In this document: positions 16,736 through 24,850 of the stretch, piece by piece
Position numbering within the stretch: position 1 is the first letter of the stretch
How the letters are laid out: each line of letters begins with the position of its first letter
Assembly (NCBI GenBank): GCA_017634675.1
Contig: JAGBMX010000153.1
Span: 1-40,431 of the forward strand
Direction: 5' to 3'
From: Selenomonadaceae bacterium
GTDB lineage: Bacteria > Bacillota > Negativicutes > Selenomonadales > Selenomonadaceae
DNA length: 40,431 nt
Notes under the pieces: generated by a model
Database searches by the model: none
The model's input: the letters and a program-made list of their open reading frames with translations, nothing else
Told to the model about the DNA's origin: nothing
Position numbers and translations under genes: made by a program

Positions 16736-18802
16736 ATGAAAGCAAAATTTGAAAATCTAATTTCAAAAAAACGTCATGATTTGTCAGAAGTTATACCGTT
16801 AGACACACCTTACGCAGTTTACATTGATGTGTCGTCAATATGCAATTTCCGTTGTAAATTTTGTGCACCTCAGACATCTAATAAGTCCAATAGTTACTAT
16901 AAAAAGGGCTTCATGAGTTTTGAGCTATACAAAAAAATTATCGATAATTTAAAAATGTTTCCCCATAAACTTAAAAAGATAAACTTATGTTGTCATGGAG
17001 AACCGCTTTTAAACAATCGTTTACCAGATATGATTGATTATGCTGTTGAGAGCAATGTAGCGAATTACATTGGGTTTGCAACTAATGGAAGCCTTTTGAC
17101 ATCAGAATTAAACGATAGATTATCTAAGTGCAGATTGACAGAAATGAAAATTTCTGTAGAGGCATTGTCTGATGAAGAATATTATAATATGTCTGGTGTA
17201 AAATTAAATTTTGATGAATTTCAAAGAAATATACGAGATTTTTATATCAAGAAAAATCCAGCTACGATGTTATCAATAAAAATTGCGCGTAAGGTAGGTT
17301 TTTCGGAAGATGAGGAAGAGGTGTTTTTTAACATTTTTGGGGATATGTGCGACAGAATAGATATGGAAAACATAGTTCAAGTGTGGCCGGATTTCCCAGA
17401 ATTTAATGAACGCTTTGCAATTAATAGGGATGTTGGCATTATGAATCAACCCCAAAAAGATGTCCAGATTTGTCCATTTCCTTTTCATACTTTCGTGGTT
17501 TTGTCCAATGGAACAGTAGTGACGTGTTCAGCAGATTGGCAAGGAAATAACGTTATAGGAAAAATATCGCCTGATTCAAGCAATAATACCCTGATAGATA
17601 TTTGGAACGGAAACTTGTTACACGACTTTTGGGTAGATATGCTGGAAGGAAAAGTCAAAAAATACTGTCGGGATTGCAAATTTAAAGTGGTTACTCTAAA
17701 TGATAATATAGATAAATATCGTGGAATAATCCTTGACAAACTACGATTGAAACAAAATGAGAAGTTATATAATGATGATTTTTATAAAGCGGTTCATGAT
17801 ACTAATATGAAAAGTGTAGATAAAATCGTTAAGCTCTTGGTTGGCAATTATTTCCCTAATTCTGTTGTTGATGTTGGTTGTGGCTTGGGGATATGGCTTT
17901 CATTTTTAAAAAAAAGTGGAGTGAAAGATGTTTTGGGAATCGATGGAGCGCATATAAACTTAAATAAATTGTTGATTGACCGTAAAGAATTTATGGCAGC
18001 GGACTTATCTAAGCAAATTCGGTTAGACAAAAAGTATGATCTTGCTATATGTTTGGAAGTTGCAGAACATATTGAACCTCAATATGCCGATAGCTTTATT
18101 TCTAACATAACTAAATTAAGTGAAGTTGTATTGTTTAGTGCCGCTATTCCTGGTCAAGGCGGAGATCATCATGTCAATGAACAATGGCCATCTTATTGGC
18201 AGGAAAAATTTAATAGTAGAGGATATGTTTCGATAGATTGCATCAGAAGTGAAATATGGGACGATACAAGCATCCAATATACTTATAGACAAAACATTCT
18301 TCTTTATATAAAAAATAGCAGGATTGATTTAATTCAAAAATTTAGCAAACAAATCAATGCTAATGCGAAAGATATCGTTCATCCCGTTACATATATGAAA
18401 TACAAAATGAATTTAGATGTCATGTATGGACTGCATGATTTGGATGTAAAGTGGATAAACCGGTACTTGAAAGATAATGAATTTTATTCAGTTTGCATCT
18501 ACGGGATAGGTAAGATTGGACAATGCCTATATAAAAAAATAAAAGAAACAGATTGTCGCTTTAAATTTTTTGTTGATCAGTACGGTAACAAAAAAATGTA
18601 TGGTGAAGATGTAAAATATCCCTACGATGCTTCCATAGCGTGGGGGGTGGACGTTATGGTAATTGCATCCCCATATCATTCAAAGGAAATAGTTCCACAA
18701 CTTCTGAGTCAAAAAAATTTTGCTAATGTGAAAAAATTGATTTCTGTCCAAGACTTTATTTCAGCAGTAATCAATCATAATAAGGATGAGGTCTTCATTT
18801 AA
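16736..18802 (+). CDS. Radical SAM/SPASM - methyltransferase - Rossmann-like triple-domain protein
   Basis: This is a 688-residue fusion. Residues about 25-240 are a radical SAM core with C36-x3-C40-x2-C43 (ICNFRCKFC). A SPASM-like Cys region follows (CPFPFHT, TCSADWQG, YCRDCKF, to about 325). Residues about 350-520 are a class I SAM methyltransferase with VVDVGCGLGIW near 376, IDGAHIN and CLEVAEHIE. Residues about 583-680 repeat the locus domain (VCIYGIGKIGQCL, FFVDQYGNK, VMVIASPYHSKEI). Both catalytic units use S-adenosylmethionine, so it may carry out radical modification and methylation on one substrate. The ATG at 16736 has AAGGA 9 bases upstream; a TTG at 16661 would add an unlikely N-terminus. 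A G6 run at 18642-18647 is in frame. Confidence 0.82.
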   Translation: MKAKFENLISKKRHDLSEVIPLDTPYAVYIDVSSICNFRCKFCAPQTSNKSNSYYKKGFMSFELYKKIIDNLKMFPHKLKKINLCCHGEPLLNNRLPDMIDYAVESNVANYIGFATNGSLLTSELNDRLSKCRLTEMKISVEALSDEEYYNMSGVKLNFDEFQRNIRDFYIKKNPATMLSIKIARKVGFSEDEEEVFFNIFGDMCDRIDMENIVQVWPDFPEFNERFAINRDVGIMNQPQKDVQICPFPFHTFVVLSNGTVVTCSADWQGNNVIGKISPDSSNNTLIDIWNGNLLHDFWVDMLEGKVKKYCRDCKFKVVTLNDNIDKYRGIILDKLRLKQNEKLYNDDFYKAVHDTNMKSVDKIVKLLVGNYFPNSVVDVGCGLGIWLSFLKKSGVKDVLGIDGAHINLNKLLIDRKEFMAADLSKQIRLDKKYDLAICLEVAEHIEPQYADSFISNITKLSEVVLFSAAIPGQGGDHHVNEQWPSYWQEKFNSRGYVSIDCIRSEIWDDTSIQYTYRQNILLYIKNSRIDLIQKFSKQINANAKDIVHPVTYMKYKMNLDVMYGLHDLDVKWINRYLKDNEFYSVCIYGIGKIGQCLYKKIKETDCRFKFFVDQYGNKKMYGEDVKYPYDASIAWGVDVMVIASPYHSKEIVPQLLSQKNFANVKKLISVQDFISAVINHNKDEVFI

Positions 18803-18819
18803 CGAGTAGGTGAATATAA

Positions 18820-19857
18820 ATGGCTTTAAAGGAAAGATTAACCATTGATAATGAAGATAATAATATAAAAGAATTTGTTGATGGTTGTGCAAATGTATAT
18901 TTGTATGGCGCCGGCAGTATAGCAATGCAAGTTGTTTCTTATCTTAATACTTTGCATTTGGACTATGATGGATTTATTGTGACGGATTCAGGGGGGGAAG
19001 GTCAATATTTATTTGGTAAAAAAATCTATTCGATAAATGATATTTCACTCAAAGAGAATGACGGAATCATTATAGCAGTTGGAGGTCATTTCTTTGAAGA
19101 GATAAAAGAAATAGTTGAATCAAGATATCCGAATTCAAAAATTTTTTGGGTGAATAAATTTTTGAATATTAGATGGAACAAGGAATGCATAACAAATTCA
19201 AATGTACCACAAACCGGGTTTTTTAGCCAATTTCATTATCTAGATGAAATTGGGAAGCGTTTTTCGACTGATAAATGTAGTAAGTTTCATGATTATTTAA
19301 GAAAATATGAGCTGTTTCTTCAGTATTATAAGGATAAAAGTTTCAATTTATTAGAGTTAGGCGTGTATCGTGGTGAAAGTTTAGCTACATGGAACGGAGC
19401 CACAGGTGGTTATTTTACAAAAGCGCATATTGTTGGAGTTGATATAGATGAAAGATGTCGCAAGTTCGAATCTAATGCCGAAATTATCATAACAGATTTG
19501 GGTATAGAAGAAAATGTTCTTCGGCTAAGAGATATCAAGCCTTCAATTATTATAGACGACGCTTCTCATTTTTGGAGTCATCAGATAATGGCACTGTTTT
19601 TACTTTGGGATTGCTTGCCAAGTGGCGGAATATATATTGTTGAGGATATAGAGACATCTTTTCCTAATGCTGGGTTTACCGGGTGCGATGATGCTATTAT
19701 TAGCGCGTATGATGTTTGCAGTCAAATTGCTGAAGTTGCCACTAGTGGCGCTAAATTACGACAAAATAGCGTTTTTGAAGACGAAATAAATAAGATTGGA
19801 TTAGATGTAGATATGGCAGTATTTATTAAGGGGAGTTGCGTACTGATAAAGAAGTGA
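18820..19857 (+). CDS. Rossmann-like domain plus O-methyltransferase-like domain (copy 1)
   Basis: Residues about 22-120 are the recurrent domain (VYLYGAGSIAMQV, GFIVTDSGGEG, DGIIIAVGG). Residues about 145-345 resemble the macrolide/rhamnosyl O-methyltransferase or CmcI group: FSTDKCSKFHDYL, LLELGVYRGES (SAM motif I, near 177), GVDID, then IIDDASHFWSHQ and IYIVEDIETS, acidic segments that bind metal in relatives. The likely role is O-methylation of a sugar hydroxyl. A G7 run at 18991-18997 sits in frame in the DSGGEG codons. A closely similar gene lies at 28765-29805 in the same orientation; the C-terminal 200 residues of the two are nearly identical. The ATG follows AGGTGA. Confidence 0.8.
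   Translation: MALKERLTIDNEDNNIKEFVDGCANVYLYGAGSIAMQVVSYLNTLHLDYDGFIVTDSGGEGQYLFGKKIYSINDISLKENDGIIIAVGGHFFEEIKEIVESRYPNSKIFWVNKFLNIRWNKECITNSNVPQTGFFSQFHYLDEIGKRFSTDKCSKFHDYLRKYELFLQYYKDKSFNLLELGVYRGESLATWNGATGGYFTKAHIVGVDIDERCRKFESNAEIIITDLGIEENVLRLRDIKPSIIIDDASHFWSHQIMALFLLWDCLPSGGIYIVEDIETSFPNAGFTGCDDAIISAYDVCSQIAEVATSGAKLRQNSVFEDEINKIGLDVDMAVFIKGSCVLIKK
18991..18997 (+). repeat. G7 tract inside an intact methyltransferase gene
   Basis: Seven consecutive G residues lie in the N-terminal Rossmann-like domain of the 18820 gene, in frame. The near-duplicate gene at 28765 has no G run at the equivalent place. A one-base length change would truncate the protein before its methyltransferase domain, so this is a candidate switch in the on state. 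Confidence 0.5.
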
Positions 19858-19872
19858 AAATATGATGTTGAG

Positions 19873-20040
19873 ATGCAAAATTTTGTAGACGATATTGGAT
19901 TTGACGATATAAGGAAAAGCTGGAAAAGCTTATACATTTCCCTTTGGGATTGTCTATATTTGCTCGGAGTAAGAAAAAAGTGGAGATCGTGTAAAAAGGT
20001 ACTTGCGGCCTATGACCTTATGCAGACTGGGAATGAATGA
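19873..20040 (+). other. Small open frame, probable gene tail or remnant
   Basis: A 55-codon frame in the 179-base gap after the methyltransferase begins ATG at 19873 and ends TGA at 20038-20040. The peptide (MQNFVDDIGFDDIRKSWKSL and on) is helical-looking with an RKKWR basic stretch and no recognised domain. There is no clear ribosome site. Its stop overlaps the next start. It may be the C-terminal remnant of a lost transferase gene. Confidence 0.3.
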
Positions 20041-20678
20041 TGCCAGATAGATGGGAATTGATAATGAAGATGAAGGAAATTACATGCAGGGAAATACGTT
20101 TTTCGCAAGAAGAGCCCGTAGAGCATATTGCAGAGGAAAATCAACATGATAGCAGATTGAATATTAAAATCATGCTGGAAATTTCAGAGAATGATTTTGC
20201 AACTGAACGAGAACGAAAGAAAAATTTTGAGACAAGAGCAGGGGCTTTTTTTGGATTTATAGGAACAGCTTTAGTGTTTATTTTGAATTTGAAACATGAC
20301 ACTTTGAGGGCTTGCGTGCTGAACATACAAAATAGTGAAAAGTTTATTCTCTGTCTGTCATCATTGACACTTGTTATCCTATTCGCCGCATCGGTATGTT
20401 GTATCGTAAAGGCATGTAAAAATCTGATTGATGTTTTAGGCAAGATGAACGAATACCGACAGGTTGACATAAGCTATTTATATGGCCTGTTAAAGAAAAA
20501 TGTCGGGCAAGAAGAATTCATTGCAAATTTGATTATGTACTACAAGAATGCGGTGCAGTTCAATCGTAATCTCAATGATAAAAAGGCTGATTTATTAAGC
20601 CGCTCGACAAAAGACTTACTGTATAGCATATATTGTCTTGTCGCATATTTAATCATATACCTTTTGTCCGGAATATAA
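20037..20678 (+). CDS. Small multi-pass membrane protein of unknown function
   Basis: This is a 213-residue protein I do not recognise. After a charged N-terminal half it has hydrophobic segments at about 69-84 (AFFGFIGTALVFILNL), 103-126 (FILCLSSLTLVILFAASV) and 193-211 near the C-terminus. An arginine/lysine-rich patch (RERKKNFETRAG) precedes the first segment, and NDKKADLL precedes the last. This layout, with soluble helices between membrane segments, is loosely like Pycsar/SLATT-type membrane effectors, but no cyclase or sensor gene lies next to it, so that is speculation. Starts at 20037 and 20064 are both possible; neither has a strong ribosome site. It sits among remnants, so it may be part of an insertion into the sugar locus. 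Confidence 0.5.
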   Translation: MMPDRWELIMKMKEITCREIRFSQEEPVEHIAEENQHDSRLNIKIMLEISENDFATERERKKNFETRAGAFFGFIGTALVFILNLKHDTLRACVLNIQNSEKFILCLSSLTLVILFAASVCCIVKACKNLIDVLGKMNEYRQVDISYLYGLLKKNVGQEEFIANLIMYYKNAVQFNRNLNDKKADLLSRSTKDLLYSIYCLVAYLIIYLLSGI

Positions 20679-20695
20679 GGAAGGGGACGATATGT

Positions 20696-20917
20696 ATGGA
20701 CATGAAGGGTTTTAACAGAAGGATGGATAGTAAATTTTCCAGTGATTCAACTGATCATGATCGCGCGATTAATGTTTTGTCTGGGTTAGATCGTGAGGCG
20801 GGAATTGATTCTACGATGGATAATGATACCTATGCGATGGTGAGAGAACATCAAGAGTTTAGTAGTGATGAAAGGGGACTACGAAAGATCATTGGAAGCA
20901 AATCAAAGCGGAAATAA
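20696..20917 (+). CDS. Small hypothetical protein, 73 residues
   Basis: A strong AAGGAAGGGG site lies about 8 bases before the ATG at 20696, 17 bases after the membrane-protein gene, so translation is likely. The product is hydrophilic, rich in Asp, Ser and Arg, with a basic tail (KSKRK) and no recognised domain. It probably forms a two-gene unit with the membrane protein. I cannot suggest a function. Confidence 0.4.
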   Translation: MDMKGFNRRMDSKFSSDSTDHDRAINVLSGLDREAGIDSTMDNDTYAMVREHQEFSSDERGLRKIIGSKSKRK

Positions 20918-20960
20918 CAGCGAGATTTCATGCGCCGGCAATCCATCATATTACTGATGA

Positions 20961-21206
20961 GAACTGTCGCCTAAGAGCATGAGTAGAAGCGGAGAAATCT
21001 ATAATGTGGCAAACGGAGCATATCGCCCCCTTCGTGATTTTACGGAAGAATTGCGACAGAAATTTTTCCCAAAGGGACGCATTATCTATGGGGAGCCATT
21101 GGAAAGAGCAACCTCCCTTCAAGTATCTGTGGATAAGATTAAATGTGATACCGGCTGGAAAGCAAGCGTTGACTTTTTAGATGGTGTACGACTTATGATT
21201 TCCTAA
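20961..21206 (+). pseudogene. C-terminal remnant of a nucleotide-sugar epimerase
   Basis: The open frame gives only the last 75-80 residues of an extended SDR: GEIYNVANGAYR, RATSLQVSVDKIK and TGWKASVDFLDGV are the closing segments of RfbJ/GalE-like epimerases (compare the TGWQP tail of the gene at 12910). The Rossmann motif and catalytic YxxxK are absent, and the frame is closed by a stop at 20958-20960. Bases 20918-20960 in another frame may be a further, shifted piece. This is debris of a lost sugar gene, not an active enzyme. Confidence 0.7.
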
Positions 21207-21223
21207 GAGCGTAATTGAATTCA

Positions 21224-21266
21224 GGAAGGAGGATTCATCGAATTTTTTATTCGATGCCGAATCGGT
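21224..21266 (+). promoter_or_regulatory. Ribosome site separated from the start codon by a hairpin
   Basis: A very strong GGAAGGAGG lies at 21224-21232, but the ATG of the next gene is at 21267, 34 bases away, much too far for normal initiation. Between them is a perfect 8-base hairpin (21236-21243 with 21249-21256, loop of five T), then a small CCGA/TCGG dyad at 21257-21265. Folding would bring the ribosome site closer to the start. An unrecognised non-ATG start upstream is the alternative. Confidence 0.45.
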
Positions 21267-22850
21267 ATGAAATCTATTAAAGTTTACTTCAGCGACATGG
21301 AGTACGGATTTGACGTTGCGGATAACTATTTTCTGCGTGTGTTGCGACAGCATTACGATGTTGTTGTAACGAAGGATTGTCCCGATTTCTTGTTTTATGG
21401 TCCCTATGGTGTGGATTATTTACAGTATGCTGACTGCGTTAAAATTTTGATCTCCGCTGAAGCGGTATCTCCGGATTTTAATGAATGCGATTACGCCGTG
21501 AATGTTGATCCCATCGTGTACGGCAGACGCTATTTCAGATTTACTCCTCAAGATACGAGCGGACTTTCCATGGACGCTTTTGAAACGAATGACATGGCTG
21601 AGGATGATTCTTACTATTTGACACGTAATTTTTGCAATTTTATATATAGTCAAGATTCTATGGGAGAAGGCTCCTTGCTTAGGAAAAAATTCTGCAGATT
21701 GCTGATGAGGTACAAACATATCGATTGCCCGGGACGAATCTTGAACAATATGCAAAATGCCATATCGCCTCGTTATGGAGAAGATTGGTGTTCGGGGAAA
21801 ATAGAGTTTCTCAAAAAGTATAAATTCACTATCGCATTTGAAAATTTCGAGAAATGTGGATATGTAACGGAAAAAATGGCGCACCCCTTATTTGCACATT
21901 CTGTCCCGATTTATTGGGGCGACCCGGAAGTAACAAAATCCTTCAACAAAGAAGCATTTATCAATGTCAGGGACTTTTCTTGTTTGCAAGACGTCGTTGA
22001 TTATGTAATCTATCTGGACACACACGATGACGAATATATGAAGATGCTCCGCAGTTATCCGCTCGTGAAAGAAGCGTTTATGCGCTCTCGGACAAATTCC
22101 TTGGAGGATTTTATCTGTTCCATTGTGGCGCATGGAAAAATGCCGTTTGGAAAGAGGATTTATGGGCATGCGGTCAAGGATAAGCTTTTATCAGAGAATA
22201 CAAGAGAACTGGCAAAGTTCTATTTGCAAAACCACGAACCGGATAAAGCCAAAAAACATGCGCACACATGCCTTGCGCTTAACACAACCGATCGCCCGCA
22301 TATTTACCCTATTCTGGAGGAAATATACAAGAATGACAGGGAAGGTTTTCATGCGCTGTTGGAGAAAAGAAGAAAGCTCTTCATGGACAGCTCCGTCGTA
22401 CGTCCCGAAGATTTGGTGGAACTTTGTGAGATTGCCAAATGCTTTGTGCACTTGCAGGAAGATTCCATTGCAGCGGATATAAAGAAATATGCGCTGGAGC
22501 AAAATCCTGAATGTCATGCGGCTGATGCCGTGTTGTTTCACGGTCAGTGCGAGTGGCTTTTCAAGAACGGAAATTACGGCGTATGGGGCGCGGGAACAGC
22601 CGGGTGTGCCATCATCAGGGAAATTCAGGCGTTTGGAGGCAAGGTGTCAGTCGTGGTAGATAGTGAAGCATCAAAGCAAGGTACAGAGATTCATGGCGTA
22701 CGAATTGCTTCTCCGGAAGTTATTTTGAAGTATGCCAAGAAGTTAAACTATTTGATTATTTGTCATTATACACGCTCTGCAGAGATAATTGAGCAGGCAA
22801 AAATGATGGGGTTTCCTGAGGATATGATGATAGCGCCGTTTGCAAGATGA
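21267..22850 (+). CDS. GT10 (alpha-1,3-fucosyltransferase family) glycosyltransferase with C-terminal Rossmann-like domain
   Basis: Residues 1-about 280 form a GT10 enzyme. The family's diagnostic donor-binding stretch is at about 183-220: KFTIAFENFEKCGYVTEK, then VPIYWGDPEV. GT10 enzymes usually transfer fucose from GDP-fucose to N-acetylglucosamine or glucose, but bacterial members can use other donors. Residues about 290-430 are helical. Residues about 434-525 are the recurrent Rossmann-like domain (YGVWGAGTAGCAI, VVVDSEASKQG, YLIICHYTRSAEI). No GDP-fucose synthesis genes are visible in this window. The gene follows the epimerase remnant and has a hairpin between its ribosome site and start. 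Confidence 0.85.
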   Translation: MKSIKVYFSDMEYGFDVADNYFLRVLRQHYDVVVTKDCPDFLFYGPYGVDYLQYADCVKILISAEAVSPDFNECDYAVNVDPIVYGRRYFRFTPQDTSGLSMDAFETNDMAEDDSYYLTRNFCNFIYSQDSMGEGSLLRKKFCRLLMRYKHIDCPGRILNNMQNAISPRYGEDWCSGKIEFLKKYKFTIAFENFEKCGYVTEKMAHPLFAHSVPIYWGDPEVTKSFNKEAFINVRDFSCLQDVVDYVIYLDTHDDEYMKMLRSYPLVKEAFMRSRTNSLEDFICSIVAHGKMPFGKRIYGHAVKDKLLSENTRELAKFYLQNHEPDKAKKHAHTCLALNTTDRPHIYPILEEIYKNDREGFHALLEKRRKLFMDSSVVRPEDLVELCEIAKCFVHLQEDSIAADIKKYALEQNPECHAADAVLFHGQCEWLFKNGNYGVWGAGTAGCAIIREIQAFGGKVSVVVDSEASKQGTEIHGVRIASPEVILKYAKKLNYLIICHYTRSAEIIEQAKMMGFPEDMMIAPFAR

Positions 22851-22967
22851 ATTATGTAAACCTTAATTTGTTAATATTTCGCGAGAAGTTTGTTGCAAAC
22901 ACTCAATTTGTATCAAATTTATTCAAGTAATGATTTTTCAAGTGTAAAATTGAAAGGAATGTAGAGT

Positions 22968-23696
22968 ATGAATGATACTGAATGGCAATATTTATGTAAT
23001 TTGACAAATGCTTATAACATTTCTGAGAATAAAGGGACAGCCGGAACACGACGCATATATTCTCTCAATTTACATCATCCGATTATACCCCCCCAGGAAT
23101 ATGTGTCGCAAGAATATCAAGATTATGTGATTGACAACATTATTTTTCATCAAAAGCAGGGCGGTTTCTTTTTAGATATAGGAGCAAATGATCCATGTTT
23201 CATCAATAATACTTTTTTCTTTGAAAAATACAGAAACTGGAACGGATTGGCATTTGAACCGCTACATTCAAAAAATTTGAAATGGACTTCCAGAAAAACA
23301 AAGTGTATGCAGGTCGCGCTAAGCAATTATAACGGAACTGCGGATTTTACAGAATTTGATGAGGATTATATGTCCGGAATTGCGGATAAAGTTGAGTTCG
23401 ACGGCGCGGTCAAAGCCCGTTATCCGGTAGAAGTAAGAAGGCTTGATCAGATTCTTCAAGAAAATGACATACATCATGTTGATTATGTTTCGCTTGATGT
23501 TGAAGGGGCTGAATTGGAAGTGCTGCAGGGAATTGATTTTTCTTCCTGCGAAATTACGTCATTTACAATTGAATTGACCGAAAAACAAGAAACGTTTGAG
23601 GTTCGTAAATTCATGATTGAGCAAGGCTATGAATTCGTAGGTCGTCTTTATTTTGACGATTTGTGGGTAAAAAAAGGCTTTATTACAAGAAATTAG
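22968..23696 (+). CDS. FkbM-family methyltransferase
   Basis: This 242-residue protein has the FkbM pattern: FLDIGAND (SAM motif I, near residue 68), an FEPLHSK segment near 97, and YVSLDVEGAELEVLQGID near 168-186 before a C-terminal beta segment. FkbM enzymes O-methylate sugars and polyketides; here a sugar of the surface glycan is the likely target. The ATG at 22968 has AAAGGA 9 bases upstream, after a 117-base AT-rich gap. Unlike most transferases here it lacks the extra Rossmann-like domain. A C7 run at 23088-23094 lies in frame. Confidence 0.85.
   Translation: MNDTEWQYLCNLTNAYNISENKGTAGTRRIYSLNLHHPIIPPQEYVSQEYQDYVIDNIIFHQKQGGFFLDIGANDPCFINNTFFFEKYRNWNGLAFEPLHSKNLKWTSRKTKCMQVALSNYNGTADFTEFDEDYMSGIADKVEFDGAVKARYPVEVRRLDQILQENDIHHVDYVSLDVEGAELEVLQGIDFSSCEITSFTIELTEKQETFEVRKFMIEQGYEFVGRLYFDDLWVKKGFITRN
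23088..23094 (+). repeat. C7 tract inside the FkbM gene
   Basis: Seven consecutive C residues lie in frame at about codon 41 of the FkbM-like methyltransferase. A one-base change would truncate the protein before its SAM-binding motif, so this is a possible on/off switch, currently on. Confidence 0.45.
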
Positions 23697-23747
23697 GCGC
23701 CAAGATGAATTGCGTCACCAGTGAATTACAAGGAAGGGATTGATATT

Positions 23748-24719
23748 ATGGGATACGTATTATTTGGTGCAGGATATTATGGCAAGTTGATGCTTAAAAT
23801 TCTGGATAAGAAAGATATTGTCTGTTTTTGTGACAACCGTGTAAAAGAAGAGAATAAAATGAAGATAGATGGTATACCGGTTATTCCTTACAAGGTTTTG
23901 AAAAATAACTATTTGGGGCACAATGTTGTCATTACGACGCGAGAGCCACAAAATATAATGGAAATATCAAAACAGCTAAACAAGGATAACATTCCTTTCA
24001 CGTTTATAGATGAAATCGCACACATGAAATTACAAGATGATATTGAGACTTATAGAAGGTTAAACAATCGCCCTTCATTTCAATATGATGAAAGCAGAGC
24101 GCTATTTTTTCCGTTAGATAAATATCAGCCTGCGGGATCAGTTGGCGGATATTTTTGGCAGGATATTTGGGGCGCTCAACATGTATTCGAGAAAAAGCCT
24201 GCAATCCATTATGATATCGGTTCACGTATTGACGGCTTTATCGCACACTTGTTATCTTTTGGTCAGAGTGTGCGGCTTTTGGATATCCGTCCGCTGGATG
24301 TTTTTGTACCCGGTATGGAATTCATTCAATGTGACGCGACAAATATGGAAGCAGTTGATGATGAAAGTATCGAAAGTCTGTCTGCTCTTTGCTCGCTCGA
24401 GCATTTTGGATTGGGGCGTTTCGGAGACCCAATAGATCCGGAGGCATGTTTTAAGTGTTTTTCGGCAATACCCAGAAAAATGAAAAAGGGCGGAAACGTG
24501 TATATATCCGTACCTATTGGAAAAGAACATGTTGAATTTCACGCACATCGTGTTTTTTATGCGTCAACTATTATAAATAATTTTAAAGGGATGGATCTTG
24601 TGGAGTATTCTGCAATTCATGAAGATGGGGTAGAGAAATTTATCGACAACATACATAAATATGATGAATATGGTGAAAGTATGGGAGTAATGGGACTATT
24701 TCATTTTTTCAAGAAATAG
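23748..24719 (+). CDS. Rossmann-like domain plus DUF268 (methyltransferase-like) protein
   Basis: Residues 1-about 95 are the recurrent domain in N-terminal position (YVLFGAGYYGKLM, CFCDNRVKEEN, HNVVITTREPQ). Residues about 115-323 match DUF268: HYDIGSRIDGFIAHLL near 155, LLDIRPLD, LSALCSLEHFGLGRFGDP and a GGNVYISVPIG strand. DUF268 looks like a SAM-methyltransferase fold and is frequent in surface-sugar loci, but its reaction is not established. I chose the ATG at 23748 after GGAAGGG; the frame is open to a GTG at 23721. Confidence 0.8.
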   Translation: MGYVLFGAGYYGKLMLKILDKKDIVCFCDNRVKEENKMKIDGIPVIPYKVLKNNYLGHNVVITTREPQNIMEISKQLNKDNIPFTFIDEIAHMKLQDDIETYRRLNNRPSFQYDESRALFFPLDKYQPAGSVGGYFWQDIWGAQHVFEKKPAIHYDIGSRIDGFIAHLLSFGQSVRLLDIRPLDVFVPGMEFIQCDATNMEAVDDESIESLSALCSLEHFGLGRFGDPIDPEACFKCFSAIPRKMKKGGNVYISVPIGKEHVEFHAHRVFYASTIINNFKGMDLVEYSAIHEDGVEKFIDNIHKYDEYGESMGVMGLFHFFKK

Positions 24720-24850
24720 AGAATTCGGTAGCCCTTAATGAATTTTCTACTGTATAAACTCACGACCTAAGTATAATAATTTTGAAATCTTAGCGGAAGA
24801 GCCGTTTCACAACCTAATCGGTGCTTTTCGCAGAAAGGCGGTTTGTAGTC

